DNA of 64,000 nucleotides. It comes from Chionoecetes opilio (taxonomy: Eukaryota > Arthropoda > Malacostraca > Decapoda > Majidae). The notes beneath the pieces were generated by a model that did no database searches, had not been told where the DNA came from, and worked only from the letters and a program-made list of their open reading frames with translations. Position 1 is the stretch's first letter. Each line of letters starts with the position of its first letter. The DNA is taken from contig JACEEZ010010165.1 of the NCBI GenBank assembly GCA_016584305.1, forward strand, positions 47,253 through 111,252, written 5' to 3'. Position numbers and translations under genes: made by a program. Positions 9,392 to 20,826 of the stretch are shown here, piece by piece.

Positions 9392-10838
9392 GAACTGTTG
9401 AAGAGTGTTGTGTCGCTACGCTTGACCACAAGGGACAAGCCGTGATTTAGGGGGTGTAAAGTAGGACTCATAAGTACAGAAAAAGCCATGGCCGGCCAAA
9501 GGCATAAACGAACTAATACAGCGACTACCTAAGGCCCCATTGCCATCAGTGGGCTCCCAAAGAGCACCTATAATGTCCTAGTACTACATAAGAGAACTTG
9601 AATTTGGGTTAAGGGATGGGGCCAAAATCTATTTCTGCTTAGAGCACCATAAGGCTTAGGCTCTGGTAAGGGCTGTCCTGACTTTAAAGTTGACGGATAA
9701 AGTTGTCAACAGTTGTTAGTTTTGTGTTAGTATTAAGATAAGGAATCGTATACACTATACGTGTATGTAGATGTGAAATAATTGAGGACATGGATTCCTT
9801 TACTCATGCATGCAGACAAGTGAAAACGGTGAATAATAAGGCAAAACGCGGTTATATATTTTTTCTGTAGCTTATATAAGGCTGAAAAAGACAAGTAGTA
9901 ATGATGGAAAATACTTTTTGTTAAATACTTTCCAGATAACTAATAACGAAGGATAACAAATACTGAACTTTTCTTTAGATAAATGAGATTCTACGACTCG
10001 GAATTTTTCGTTTGTATTCAATAATTTGTATACAAAGTTCGTTCATTTATCTATTGGTTCAAACTTTTGCCTTTCCATTATAAGAATTGACGATTGCTTT
10101 TCTCCTGTCCATCACAAACACTTCCAGGAATCATAAAACACTGTAACCTTCTCTCGTGTTGGAAATAAACCATACCCCAGTACGAGCCCCGCGCATTGCT
10201 TACATTCATCTTGGAGTGGTAGCAAGTTGCATCGTCAATCACTTTCTTCTTGGCACGCACGAATTTTTGTCTAGACAAGATCCATGTATCACATCTTTTT
10301 TTCATCATTATTGCAGTGGTCATTATGTAAGTCTTGGTCTGAATACTTTGTCGTAACAACCAATACAACACGAAAACGGAAACTCAAACTTGGTAACAGT
10401 GTACAGTCGGTGGTCAAAGTGAAGTCTGAATTGTCGTAACAACCAATACAACAAGCGTGGTAAACATGTCAGCTATCGAGCCAGGAACCCCAGGGAAGCG
10501 TGGTGGCATTAAGAGACAGTTCCTAATACTGTGACAGAACCCTATTTCTGCACGTATGAAGGCACAAAATGAACCCAAAATGAAGTTTATAAAAGAAAAA
10601 GAAAGATATTAATAATGATTTGTAAGAATTTTTATGTAGGGATTCCCTGAGACATGAAAATTATTGCAAGGGTTCCTTCCACAAGGGTAAAAAGGTTGAG
10701 AAACGCTGCTCTAGTCTATCAATATCATTAGTTTACCACATTGTGAAAAACGTAATGCTTTCTATTGAGTGTATATTGGTATGGTTATTCAAAAACTATG
10801 TTAGAACACCTGTGGGTAATCACGGTACGTGGATAATA
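9392..10838. other. No gene seen; intergenic
   Basis: No ORF here has a recognisable domain. The only structure I see is a direct repeat of GTCGTAACAACCAATACAAC (10350 and 10433 areas, about 85 bp apart). The frames at 10078-10371 (-) and 10156-10356 (+) are unassigned and probably chance. Confidence 0.5.
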
Positions 10839-11033
10839 GCGTAAATTTATAATTTTGATTTGTAAAGGTTTATTGTACAATTAAAACATACAGCATATAT
10901 ATAATACAGTACAAGCATGTACAACATAAATATACATAGTACAGCAGCAAAAAAGTACAAAGCGGGCATCAGCCCGCCGGTGAGGAGATTATCCCGTCAA
11001 GCTACGGGAGGGTAGCGTGCGTAAATTTATAAT
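10839..11033 (-). mobile_element. Short retroelement insertion with perfect 15-bp target-site duplication
   Basis: GCGTAAATTTATAAT occurs at 10839-10853 and again at 11019-11033. The 165 bp between read, on the minus strand, as a GC-rich stem-forming head (GCGGGCTGATGCCCGC), an AT-rich body, an AATAAA and a tail ending ACAAATCAAAA next to the duplication. That is the pattern of target-primed insertion of a SINE or of the 3' end of a LINE. The family is not identified. Confidence 0.8.
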
Positions 11034-11468
11034 GGGGAGTTTTCTAATAAGCTCACGCTCAAAACCTGTCTCTCAGGCTGTCACATCCTCTGCTCTGTGA
11101 GGCTGAATGATCTATCATTTACCGTAAATTCTCTGTACTTCTTTGGGACATATCAGAATTACCCTTCAATACAACAACTGAAACAGTTCTTAATAAAAAA
11201 TGTAGTTTATCATTTTATTTATCTACACTTGGTGAAAATATTGGCAAAACAATTGAATACTTGAAAACTCAATCTTTAAAAATCGTCTTTTCATAAAAAA
11301 ACACAAGTTCAAGCAGAATGAGGCTTCAGGAAATATCTACTTGTATGTAAGCATTCACTGAGTACCTATTTTGGGTGTATATGTCTATCTTACGACGAAC
11401 ATTTAACCAAAACAGAGTGTGGCGTTCAGCATCTCCACAGAAACCATCCCGCCGGCAGGATCTGCTAG

Positions 11469-11735
11469 GATCTGCAGGACGCCGATCCCGCGACCTGGCT
11501 GGAGCGGGAAGACTTCCGGACAGCGGCGGCCTTCGTGCAGGGGATAATGGTCATCAACGACCACGCGGAGCGAGGAGTTGCCCTCATCCAGGAGTACAAC
11601 CGAAGGCTAACTCAGGATGAGGAGCAACTGCAATTTCTCCTCCAAGTTGTCTCTCGTCATCGCGCGGAGTTCCCGGACTCCAGAAAGAAGACCGTGGCTG
11701 CTGGTGTGGCGGCCCACCAGGAGCAGGAGCACTAA
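11469..11735 (+). CDS. C-terminal fragment of a multi-copy arthropod protein (AERGVALIQ family)
   Basis: An 88-codon frame after a possible acceptor (CTGCTAG at 11462-11468) reads DLQDADPATWLEREDF, then GIMVINDHAERGVALIQEYN, then QLQFLLQVVSRHRAEFPDSR and ends at TAA. The NDxAERGVALIQ...DEEQ...FLLQVV pattern is the conserved C-terminal end of a repetitive, uncharacterised arthropod family I recall as transposon-associated. The stop TAA is also the left copy of a 3-bp duplication of the adjoining MITE. No function is claimed. An in-frame TAG lies just upstream, fitting a spliced exon or a decayed copy. Confidence 0.6.
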   Translation, partial: DLQDADPATWLEREDFRTAAAFVQGIMVINDHAERGVALIQEYNRRLTQDEEQLQFLLQVVSRHRAEFPDSRKKTVAAGVAAHQEQEH

Positions 11736-12230
11736 TAGCGCATTTTCGTGACGTTCACCGCCCTGGTTCAGTCCAGTCCGGACCGGGTCAGGGTGGACTG
11801 ATGGTCGCGAAAATACATCGAGACTGGCCCCGTCCCATTCGCCGTTCCTATTGGCTGGGGGATCGAGTGGGCGGTACTGAACTGAACTGTGGAGGCGGCA
11901 GGCGTCCATCTTGTCAATATCCTTTTTGTCGTCCGCCTTTTAACCTGTGCTGAAGACTTTACAACTACCACGCCTGTGATACTTTAGTCTTATGGTCGGC
12001 CATCATGGTGTTGCATGTCTTATCAGCAGCACGAGAAGCTCCTGGTCGCCTTCCCCGCTGACTGTAGTGCGCATGCGCCAGTTCTCCCCACACTAGTCCA
12101 ACCTGGTCCTGCTATCTGGCCTAGCCCGGCCCAGTCCGTTCCAGCCCGGTCTAAACTGCCTCGCAAAAACAGTGGCCGCCCGGGACTAGCCCAGTCCAGA
12201 CCGGGCCAGAGCGGCCGCGAAAATGCGCTA
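11736..12230. mobile_element. PIF/Harbinger-like MITE with TAA target duplication
   Basis: Ends are TAGCGCATTTTCG and CGAAAATGCGCTA, perfect 13-bp inverted repeats. TAA flanks both sides (11733-11735 and 12231-12233), as in PIF/Harbinger insertions. The interior has repeated CAGTCCAGACCGG-type blocks in both orientations and is GC-rich. No transposase. Confidence 0.75.
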
Positions 12231-12233
12231 TAA

Positions 12234-12734
12234 GTCGGACGGGCCTAGGAGCCTTGTGAGTAGTCTGTTAGTCTTCTAAAGAGACTCAGATTGTGTTCAT
12301 GGAACAAAAATTATACTTCCATGTTGTGTTAAAATATACTGCAGTTACACTTGATTTACGTTGGGCTACAGCCGCTACAAACTATGTGTTTGAGGTAGAA
12401 AGACATTTTGCTTAAGATTTGTGAAGTTCGAAAATGGTCAAATTTTCGGGTGTTTCTTTTTTCACTGATATTAACTGTGGATTGTGGTCATTTAACTGTG
12501 TAATGAGGTAACCATTTATAAAACACTGTATGTTGTGTGTTATAAGCTAACATTTTGGGAATGAATGGCACAATTTTTTTTTAAAAGGATTGTTGTTTTT
12601 GATCCTCAGGGTGAAACTTCAAGGTCGATGAGGGAGGGGTAAACGTTGTCAGATTGAGAAAAGAATTCTCCAGGAGAATTTTCTTGACTATTCCAAATAA
12701 TCCCGGGGGTTGGAGCTTAGACTTTCCGAGTTTC
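12234..12734. other. No gene seen
   Basis: AT-rich sequence without recognisable coding or repeat structure. It ends at the AATCAATCAATCA tail of the RTE-like element. Confidence 0.5.
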
Positions 12735-12746
12735 AATTTTAATCAA

Positions 12747-13277
12747 TCAATCATTGGGGGCATACGCCGGGGGGCGCGTCGCCTCACCCACCCTACGACG
12801 CCACTCCCGGGGGTCACCACGCGCGAGTTCCCATGCAGGCTCCTTTCCCATACCAAGCAGCTCTCGACAAGAAGCATCAACTTGCCCCAGCCACGAGCCT
12901 TGTGGGCGCCCCCTTGGCCTCCTCCACGCCGGATTGTCTCTTACAGATACAACCCGATGGGAAGGATCGGTTTCAGGGTAGCGTGCCACATGCCCATATA
13001 GCCGAAGTTGGCGCTGACGGACTATGCAGGTAATAGGCCTCGATTCAATCTCACGGTGCAATCGCTGATTTGACACGTAATCATCCCAGCGATACCCCAT
13101 GATTCTGCGAAGACACTTATTACCAAAGGCATTGATTCGTCTCTTCAAGTCACTATTTAGTGTCCATGTCTCACAACCATAGAGTAAGACAGGGATCACA
13201 AGCGACTTGAAGATCCGGATCTTTGTCCTCCTGCACAGGTACCGACAACGCCAAATACTCCCGCTGAGCGAGTCCAT
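12747..13277 (-). pseudogene. RTE-like RT C-terminal domain
   Basis: Reads RTKIRIFKSLVIPVLLYGCE, TWTLNSDLKRRINAFGNKCL, RRIMGYRWDDYVSNQ, then RQLRLYGHVAR and WRRPRGRPQGSWLGQ. LYGCETWT and a GHVxR-type element followed by a RPRGRP segment are hallmarks of the region after the RT thumb in this clade. It is one intact 176-residue frame ending at the 3' tail. Confidence 0.85.
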
Positions 13278-13357
13278 AACACCGTGGGCTATGCCAATCC
13301 ACCGTAAGGCTTCTTGACGTGACCCGCCGTCATTATGGACTGCGCTATCAAGGTAGG

Positions 13358-13633
13358 CTATGTAAAACTTTCCAAGATCTCAATGTCCTCGCCACACGCA
13401 TGAACAGACTGTACTGCTTCATCTAGTAAGTCTCCAAACACCTGGACCTTGGTCTTGAGCCAGGAGACCTCAAGTCCCAAAGGCTTTGCCTCCTCGTGCA
13501 GCGCCTCGAGAGCCGTCACCAGGACCTCCAGCGACTCAGCAAAGATTACTGCATCATCGGCAAAAACAAGATCAGTGATCTTGGTGTTGCCGACGGATGC
13601 TCCACAATCACTTTGATCTACAACCTTGTCCAA
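13358..13633 (-). pseudogene. RTE-like RT, FADD active-site region
   Basis: Reads NTKITDLVFADDAVIFAESL, the FADD catalytic motif, followed by EVLVTALEALHEEAKPLGLE and LKTKVQVFG. A frameshift near 13358 leads into the YLGS-type segment, which is damaged. Confidence 0.88.
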
Positions 13634-13816
13634 TACTCAGTCCATACAAGCGTTGAAAAGTGATGGGGCAAGGACGCATCCTTGCCTCACTCCTGTATTC
13701 ACAGGAAAGAAGCTGGATACACCTGCCCCACACTTCACAGCACTCTCAGTCCCAGAATACAGACCAGTTATCAAACCAATAGTCCTTGCAGGAATCCCTC
13801 CAAGTCGCAGAAGATC

Positions 13817-14575
13817 CTAGAGTGACTCACGATGCACTGAGTCAAACGCCTTCTTGAGATCAACATAGGCTGCAAGCATCCCCTGTCGAAACTCACGTCG
13901 GCGTTCCACCAGGACACGAAGTGCTAGGATACGGTCCGTTGTTGACTTACCAGGCGTGAACCCAGACTGCTGAGGTCTCTGATGCTTCACCAGATGACTG
14001 CGAATTCGTGTCAGCAATAGATGGGCAAGCACCTTGCCTGGTACGCTGAGCAGTGTAATACCGCGGTAATTGTTGCAGTCCTGACGGTCCCCTTTCCCTT
14101 TCCAGATAGGGACGACCAGCCCCCTTTTCCAGTCAGGAGGAATGGTACCTGATTGCCACACGGCAGTCAGGACAGCATGCAACCCGCGGATCATGGCCTC
14201 ACCCCCAGCTTTCAGGAGCTCCGCATTGATATTACAAACACCAGCTGCCTTTCCACCCTTCAACTTTGCTGCAGCCTCTCTGACTTCGTCAAGAGAGGAT
14301 GCGGTTTCGTCAATGGGAGGATCGGCATCCACTTCCTGTAACCCAGTGGTGTGAAGCTGCTCAGTTGGAGGGTCCACCGTGAACAACTGCCCAAAGTACT
14401 CAGCCCAACGAGCCAATTGTCCATCCATGTCCGACACGAGGCGCTCATCTGCTGTTCGAATAGCACTCGCCCGAGAAGGAGACTTCTAACGGAGCTTCTT
14501 CAGGGCTCGGTAGGCGGGTCGGAGGTCATTAGCGTTCAAATGACCCTCGACATCCTCAGCGAGACCAATTTTAAG
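13817..14575 (-). pseudogene. RTE-like RT, fingers and palm
   Basis: Reads IGLAEDVEGHLNANDLRPAY upstream of an in-frame stop near 14487, then MDGQLARWAEYFGQLF, LKGGKAAGVCNINAELLKAG (normally G-x-DG), CNNYRGITLLSVPGKVLAHL and AAYVDLKKAFDSVHRESL, the YVDLKKAFD catalytic aspartate motif. The order matches the RT domain 1-3 blocks. Confidence 0.88.
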
Positions 14576-14619
14576 GACCACCCTAAATTATTTATGATAG
14601 ACTTGTACTTATTTCTTGA

Positions 14620-14785
14620 AGTAGTAGTAGTATATAATAGCTTAGAGTATAGTACGTAGTAGTAGTAGTAGAGTAGTATCTAACTTAATGGGCAAGGTAA
14701 ATAAGGAGAGAGAGAGAGAGAAAGAGAAAGGAAGAGACAGGATGGTGGAGTAGGGAAAGAAAGAAGAAAGAGAGAGAGAGAGAGT
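14620..14785. repeat. (AGT)n and (GA)n low-complexity tract
   Basis: Interrupted GTA/AGT triplets (14620-14680) followed by purine-only GA runs (14705-14785). Confidence 0.85.
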
Positions 14786-14834
14786 GCATAGCAGAAGTTG
14801 TGAAATATTTGAGTTAATCTCTTCCACTAACCCC

Positions 14835-14995
14835 GCCACCACCCTTCATATGGCGCTAGGTTAATCCAGCTGGGATCAGAAGAAGGTGGAAAGTTGAGTG
14901 GAAAAGGGACAGGTCCGGGGTCCATGAATTTGCAGATTGAGTGTACTTGCAAAGTGTCTAGATAGGATCAAAGTATCTTATCTTATCTTTTCCTT
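14835..14995 (+). mobile_element. SINE-like fragment sharing a tail with the 40.7-kb SINE
   Basis: GTACTTGCAAAGTGTCT then GTACTTGCAAAGTGTCT-AGATAGGATCAAA-type sequence followed by repeated CTTAT units (14940-14995) matches the tail at 40835-40877. The upstream part is not clearly tRNA-like. Orientation is assumed from the tail repeat being 3'. Confidence 0.5.
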
Positions 14996-15180
14996 GTTAT
15001 CTCGCTTCCCTGGTGCAGCCTTGGCCAGCCTTGTTAGTACGTGGCTTTACTCCTTGCATTGCTGCCTCGCATCACGGTGACCCTCCATGTTAGAGCACCA
15101 CCACCAACAGTAAGTACGCGTGTATATATATAGCCTTGTGCATGAAAGCCACAGTACTAAGGCTACGTAGAGTCCGGGGG

Positions 15181-15499
15181 CAAGGGCGTAGCCAGAGGGG
15201 GGGCCAATGGGGCCATGGCTCCCCCCAATTCAACACATCTACTTTAGGAGTGTATGGTATAATTTCATCAATTTTACTATATTGAATATCATGCAAAGAA
15301 CTAATAAATGACCCCCCATAGGGCTCAATTAATATGCCCCCAATTAAGTCATATCTTCAAAAAAAAATTCTGGGGGGCTTATATATATACAGCGCCTCCC
15401 AGACCCCCAGCTGATAAGGCTGGCTTCGCTCGCCACCCATCCCTCAACCATCATTGGGGGGTGCCCCCCCCACAATTATTTTTCCTGGCTACGCCCTTG
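15181..15499. mobile_element. MITE of the GGCGTAGC class, diverged copy
   Basis: Starts CAAGGGCGTAGCCAG and ends CTGGCTACGCCCTTG, 15-bp inverted termini. Interior G-runs facing C-runs resemble the copies at 2408 and 3457. RT coding begins immediately at its right edge. Confidence 0.75.
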
Positions 15500-16691
15500 A
15501 TTGAGAAAGCATACGACTCGGTTGATAGAGGAAAATTAATGAGACTCTTGGCACACCTAGGAGTAGATGATAAGGTGGTGCAGGTAATTAGGGAGTTGTA
15601 TAAGGAAAATGAGGTAAAGTTCACACTAGGAGATATCAGCACAGGATGGATGAAGAATAACATAGGAGTCCGGCAGGGATGTGTTATCTCTCCAACACTC
15701 TTCAACATCTACATGGAGGAACTGATAGTGAGGATCAGAAAGTCAGAGAAGGGAGTCAGAGTGGGGAATAGAAAACTAGGATGTTTAGCCTATGCAGACG
15801 ATGTAGTTCTCATGACAGAGAGGAAGGAAGACATGGAGGAGTTGCTGGGAATAGTCAACAGTTATGGAAGGGAATGGAACATTAGGTTCAGTGTCAGGAA
15901 GAGTAAGGTGATGGAATTCTACAGCAGAGGGGAAGGTCAATGGGTTCTAGGGAACAACATTCTAGAGGTGGTAGATAGGTATACATACTTAGGACTGGAA
16001 GTAAGTAAGGAAGAAGTTGGAGGAGAAAGACAAAGGAAAACTAATGAGGGAAAGGCTAGGAGGATGACAGGCATGATCATTAACGGGGGAAGTAGGACAA
16101 TTAACAAATATGAAGTAGGTAGGAGTCTTTGGAAAGGAATGGCAGTGCCATATTGCTTGTATGGGTCTGAGATAACCTATTATCGGGAGGGAGACATTAC
16201 TAAGCTAGAGAGGACACAGAACATTATGGGGTAGATGGGGATTAGGAGCCCCAACCAGCACAGCTGTGGAGGCCATTCGAGGAGATATGGGGTGGAGCAC
16301 ATTCAGGGAAAGGATTTTAAAAGGGAAACTTAACCTGCTAAAGAAAATAGAGGGACTTAGTGAGGATAGATGGGTGAAGCAGATCCTGAAGGAGGTTGGG
16401 ACAAGCTCAACAATCATGGATAAAGGAATTAGAGAGGTGGAAAAGGAGGGAAAACCTAGTAGAAACCTGGGACAGGATAAGAACCAAGGAGGTAAGATAA
16501 GAATAGAAAAAAGGGATAGCTGGGTGGAGACGGGTATGGGGGGAAAATCCACTTTTAAAGTGGTATGTAGGAAAGAGAAGAACTTGACGGGCTGCAGGGA
16601 TTGGGGAAGCGATGTTGGTGAAGGCAAGGGGCGGGAACACGAGGTAAAGGCTGGGAGTAGGGAGGGGCAGGCCCGGGCCCTTATTTTGTAG
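15500..16691 (+). pseudogene. Non-LTR reverse transcriptase, one frameshift, 5'-truncated
   Basis: Starts abruptly at IEKAYDSVDRGKLMRLLAHL (catalytic AYDSVDR block), then NNIGVRQGCVISPTLFNIYM, KLGCLAYADDVVLMTERKED with the YADD site, FSVRKSKVMEF and VVDRYTYLGLEVSKEE. The frame breaks near 16231 (stop TAG at 16232) and resumes one base over with RWGLGAPTSTAVEAIRGDMG through ARALIL and a stop at 16689. The tail region with GAP..AVEAIRGD..W is common in arthropod and cnidarian elements annotated only as RT domain proteins. Everything upstream of the RT palm is absent, with a MITE at the breakpoint. Confidence 0.87.
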
Positions 16692-17149
16692 AGGAAAAAG
16701 GGAAAATTTAAACACTTGAAAATAGAGTGGCAGTTTGACAGGAGAGGGGGAGGCTGATACACCATATTGGGAGTGTAGGAGACGGGAAGGGGGATAGGGG
16801 ATACACGAGGGGGGGGGGGAATCCTTTTTTTACTTGCTAATGATGGGAGAAATGAAGAGAGAAAAAATAGTAAAAAAAACTAAGGTTTTTAAAGCAGGTT
16901 GGGGATAAAGATTGCGGGGGAATGTAGGCTATGGAGGGTAGGTATGGGAGGACTTATGTCGTGTCTATACTCCCCTGTTATGCCCTTCTCCCCCCACGGT
17001 GGGGGGGAAAGAAAGGGCTACAGGAGGAAAGAAGGGAGAAGTTTCGTTCGCCCCCGATTTTGACAATTCTTCTAGGTGGGAGCTAAACCCGGTTTTTTCA
17101 GTCGCATTTCAAAGCCTATTTTCCGGCTGCTCCCTGGGGCTTGTAGATT
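16692..17149. other. No gene seen; G-run rich sequence
   Basis: Contains homopolymer G and A runs (16808-16822, 16984-16990) but no recognisable protein or paired repeat. Possibly 3' UTR of the upstream RT merging into the decayed RT that follows. Confidence 0.4.
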
Positions 17150-19480
17150 AGGCCCTAACTCTCTGTCTTTTTACCAAGCCTTTTCAAAATTTTTTAACCC
17201 TTCAGATTCTTCTTTTGGGTGCCCTGTACCCTACTCAACCTAAAAGAAATTCCATTATCCCATCTATTTTCCCCTCTGCCACTCACCCACTGATCCCCCC
17301 TCCTCCCGTGCCATATTGTATAAGCCGCTCTTTTTCCCTCATCATCCCTTGGACCATTTCCCAGGTGATCTACAGTTTCATTAGTTACCCATACACTTTT
17401 GACATATTTTGCTTCCTTCTTTCCCCCATCTATATGTTCTACTATTGACCCCCAGAGTTTTGTCCTTGCTTTAAATAAAACCCACTCCCCAAGCTCCATC
17501 ATAAAGACCCACATTTTGGTGTGGTTTCCCCCTTGTCCCAAATTCAGAAAAATTTTACCCTCCTCCCTGTCTCCAATCCCCCTCCCCTCCTCGAATTTGG
17601 GTCTTCCCCTTTCGCTTTAACCCCCCCCACTAGACTGGGTACCTATCTGTGAAACCCCTGTAACCCACACTTCCTCCCCCACCTTTTGCTTGATCTATCC
17701 CTTTACTACTCTGTCCTATCCACTCTAAACTTTTCGAGCCCCTGTTTTTTCATCCATTTTCTAAGCCTGTTTTGAAATTTAAAGCACTGATTTCCTTTCC
17801 CCCCAAAAGGGTATCCACCCTGCCTCCCCCGTTTCCCTCCACTGCACATCCCTTTTTCCCTCTAGGAAAGTCTCCTCCCTTTTCTGTACTACCCTAACTT
17901 GTCCACTCTCCTCCCGTCCCCTCATACACTTGCCCCATACATGAGCTCGGTAGCCATGCCTTTCCACAACCCTTTTCTACCTCATACCTTTTTTCCCCTA
18001 CATTTCCCTAATACCAAGCCTTCCCCCCCCCTGATTGCTTTTCCTTTTTTTATCCTTTTCGTCCTTCGCCCCCTCCATCTACCGTGATACCTAGGTATTT
18101 TATTGACTCGGGGCGCCCTATCCTCAGTTCCCATTTCCCAACCCCACCCTCTCTCCCCGCCTCTCCATTTTAACCAGGACCCGACTTTTTTCACTGTTAA
18201 ATTTCATCCCCAAAAACCCTCCCATACTGTGCGACTATATTAGCTCTCCCGAAGTTTCTCCACTGTCCTCCTCATACAACTATGCGTCAGCATGTGAGCT
18301 AACGCTCAATTTTTTCCCCCCAACCCTTATCCCATAGCCGAATTTCTCAACCTAATTGCTAAATTCCCCTTATATAACCAAAAAAATAACGGTGTAACAC
18401 GCAGCCCTCCTTTAACCCCCCCTTTGCTACCTCCCCTCTGTTTAGTCCCCAACCTGTACATGCCCGTGTGTCCTCAACATACTATCATTATGCTGATTTT
18501 GTCACTAATCCCAATTCCCAACGTAGTCTACAAAACAAAACCCTATTACCCTATCATAAGCCTTTTAATGTCAAGGGAAAGCAAGGTTTTGCTTCCACCC
18601 ATCCCATTCATTTTTTCTATCACTGAAATAAATACGAACTGTTTCCTCACCCCTCCTATCCCTGCGAAAGCCATTCTGTTCCTCCCCCTATCTATTTCTC
18701 TCAAACATTTACTTTCCTACCATTTAAACCCCTGAATATCTTTCCCACCGATCCATTACTGTATTGGTCGATAATTTTTCAAGGCTTCTACTTTTTTTTG
18801 ACCTCCCCTTGGTAATGAGTAACCCTCCCCCCATTCCATTTTTTGGGACTCTCTTTTCCTGCCCAAAACTGCCAAAAACCTATACAACCCCCTCCACCAT
18901 ACCCTCACCCCCTTCTTTAACAATTCGTTTTGGTTACCACCCTGCCCGCTGCTTTCCCATTTTTTAGCTTTTTTAAGAACTCCTTTTTTCTTTTCCCTTT
19001 CTGAAATGTTTTTCCATTTCCCCATCTATCCCTTTCCTTTTACTTCTATATTTCTTCACCTAACTACCTGCTCATCATGCCCCCCCCCCCTCCCCCAAAA
19101 ATTCTTTACTCCCCCTTTTAAACTCTCAGGTCCTTTCACCACTTCGTCTCCCACTAAAAATTTAAACTACGACGGTTGCTCCCTGTCTCCTCTCCTCTAA
19201 GAAAAGTATACCAATCCCCACCCCCCCTCCCCTTCTCCCTTGTTCCTCTACAATTTCCCTCCATGTTTGCCCTAGCCTTTCCCAATAAGCGCTTTTACTT
19301 CTCTCTGTTTTTTTTTTATCCATCCCCTCCTCCCCATATTTAACCTTTTCCCCTATCTCCATCTACTTCCTTTTCATCTCTTTCGTCCCTGTTTTGTCCT
19401 TTTTTCCTTCCTCGCCCTTTAATCTCACATTTCCCCCACCATTGCACTTTTTCCCCCTCCTTTGCTTCACTTTACCCATC
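17150..19480 (-). pseudogene. Very decayed non-LTR reverse transcriptase, minus strand
   Basis: On the minus strand isolated RT blocks survive in the right order: ALKNYRPIQ (about 18770), LSLDIK followed after a frame shift by AYDRVIGF (about 18570-18530), LKEGCVLHRYFFGY (about 18415-18375), SHADA-stop-LYEED (about 18290, a ruined YADD block) and APRVNKIPRYHGRW (about 18110, the KYLGI block). The coding strand is almost all purine, so plus reads as C/T-rich sequence. Every block is in a different frame. It may be an old, inverted relative of the RT at 15500, but that needs an alignment. Confidence 0.65.
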
Positions 19481-20826
19481 CCTTCTAGCTATTCCTCTAT
19501 TGTCTCCCACGACTTGGGGTTTATTTTATCCCCCCCCTTTCTCCTTCCAAATACCCGTTTTAAATCCCTCCTAAAAATTTTCCCGAAAAACAGAGACGAC
19601 CTACAAAACGTAATAACAGAAAAGGTCACAAAAGAAGAAGAACAACCTGTCCTGGGAAAGGGTTGCAGCCTTGTTTTAGCGGGACAATACGCACCCAACA
19701 AGCCTTTGGGGGCCGCGGGGAGGGGTGTGTGGGAAGGTGGGGGGTGTGTGAGGGTGTGTGGGAGGGCGGGGAGGGGGAAATAGCAGCGGCGTTGTGTGGG
19801 GAGGTGTAGGAAGGGACGGGTTACACTTCCCCCTTTTTGCCGTGACGTCGAATAACAAAAATTGGGGGGGGGCAGAGATTTTGACACAGTGAGGGATCGG
19901 CGTAGAAAACTGTAATTACAGATAACAGGACCAAGTAACACTAGATGTACATTAGAACGGACATACCTTAAGACCCGAACAAGAATATACAAAGGTTAAT
20001 GACACGACAGGACAAATTTAAACTGGTGAAAGAAGATCATGTCTTATCAGGGTGACGATAGGGCCTAGCTGCGAACGTTAGTTTTTTGCTAAATTTCACT
20101 GATAATATGGCAGAAAGTAGCCTGATTTGTACATTTAGTAGCACGGGCTTAACTTTCGGACCACACTAATAAAAGCTAAATGAATGACATGGTGATAGGA
20201 GAGCGTCGTCTGGTGAATCACCACCTCGAGTCTTTTAAAACATCAACACAAGACGTTTTTTTCTAATTTACTAATTATGAAAATCAAAACCAGACCGGAA
20301 ACGTTTTCGCTGATTCATTATGCCCCAAATTTTTGGGTTTTCTTAAGATCTCTCACACTTGTTGAGAACGTGAAAAGGTTGGAACTCTCGCCGACGGAGA
20401 CGAGAGAAACCATAAACCTTCACCATCATCCGAATTTCCCAAACCACAAACATTGCAAGATATCTAAGTTTTCATTACTTACTTTTTGACGGACATGAAC
20501 AATATTAATGTGTAGGTAGAGTGGATAGGTATTGTGGAAATGACTAGCATTGCGTTGGGGGAAAATCTTAAAAACCAGGGCCCCAAAGGTAAGCGACCCA
20601 AATGTTGGCTCTATGTGTTATACTTACTGTCCTTAACACATCTGTTTAATTTTAATGAGTGCCGATCCTTACTTTGCCTACATGGCCGATATTAAATTTC
20701 AGGTTCTTGAGAAAAACAAAGCCCAGTAGGTTAGGTCAGGTCAGGTTAGGTTAGGTTAGTGCACAGCTCGATGGGCTCGAGGGGGGTGCTGGGTTTGGGG
20801 TCTGAGAGTTTTGTCATCTTTAGAAT
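19481..20826. other. No gene seen; contains a G-rich tract and TTAGG-like repeats
   Basis: 19700-19790 is a GTGTGGGAGG-type G-rich tract. 20727-20759 holds several GGTTAGG/GGTCAGG pentamer-type repeats. The frame at 20277-20489 has no known motif. Confidence 0.45.
20727..20759. repeat. Short interstitial TTAGG-like array
   Basis: Six to seven consecutive imperfect (T)TAGG/TCAGG units. Similar clusters, in both orientations, occur near 25840-25880, 26960-27005, 28100-28140 and 35320-35375. TTAGG is the arthropod telomere unit, but these are too short and scattered to be telomere. Confidence 0.7.

Larger units (their letters stand above)
12735..14580 (-). mobile_element. RTE-like non-LTR retrotransposon, minus strand, 5'-truncated
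   Basis: On the minus strand this reads RT linker, RT palm, C-terminal region, then a very short 3' UTR ending in a TGATTGATTGATT microsatellite tail, typical of RTE-type elements that lack poly(A). The coding sequence is cut into three frames by indels. A related C-terminal piece is at 56309-56925, and a similar 3' tail with its UTR is at 38700-38858. Confidence 0.85.

Noticed and set aside
8209..9489. Antisense ORFs opposite exon c of the DXO-like gene
   Set aside because: Shadow frames caused by GC-rich codon use on the plus strand; no motifs and no splice support.
17194..19362. Pro/Ser/Phe-rich plus-strand ORFs
   Set aside because: Reverse readings of the purine-rich decayed RT strand.
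20727..20759. Telomere or telomere junction
   Set aside because: Only a few imperfect units, flanked by ordinary sequence on both sides.
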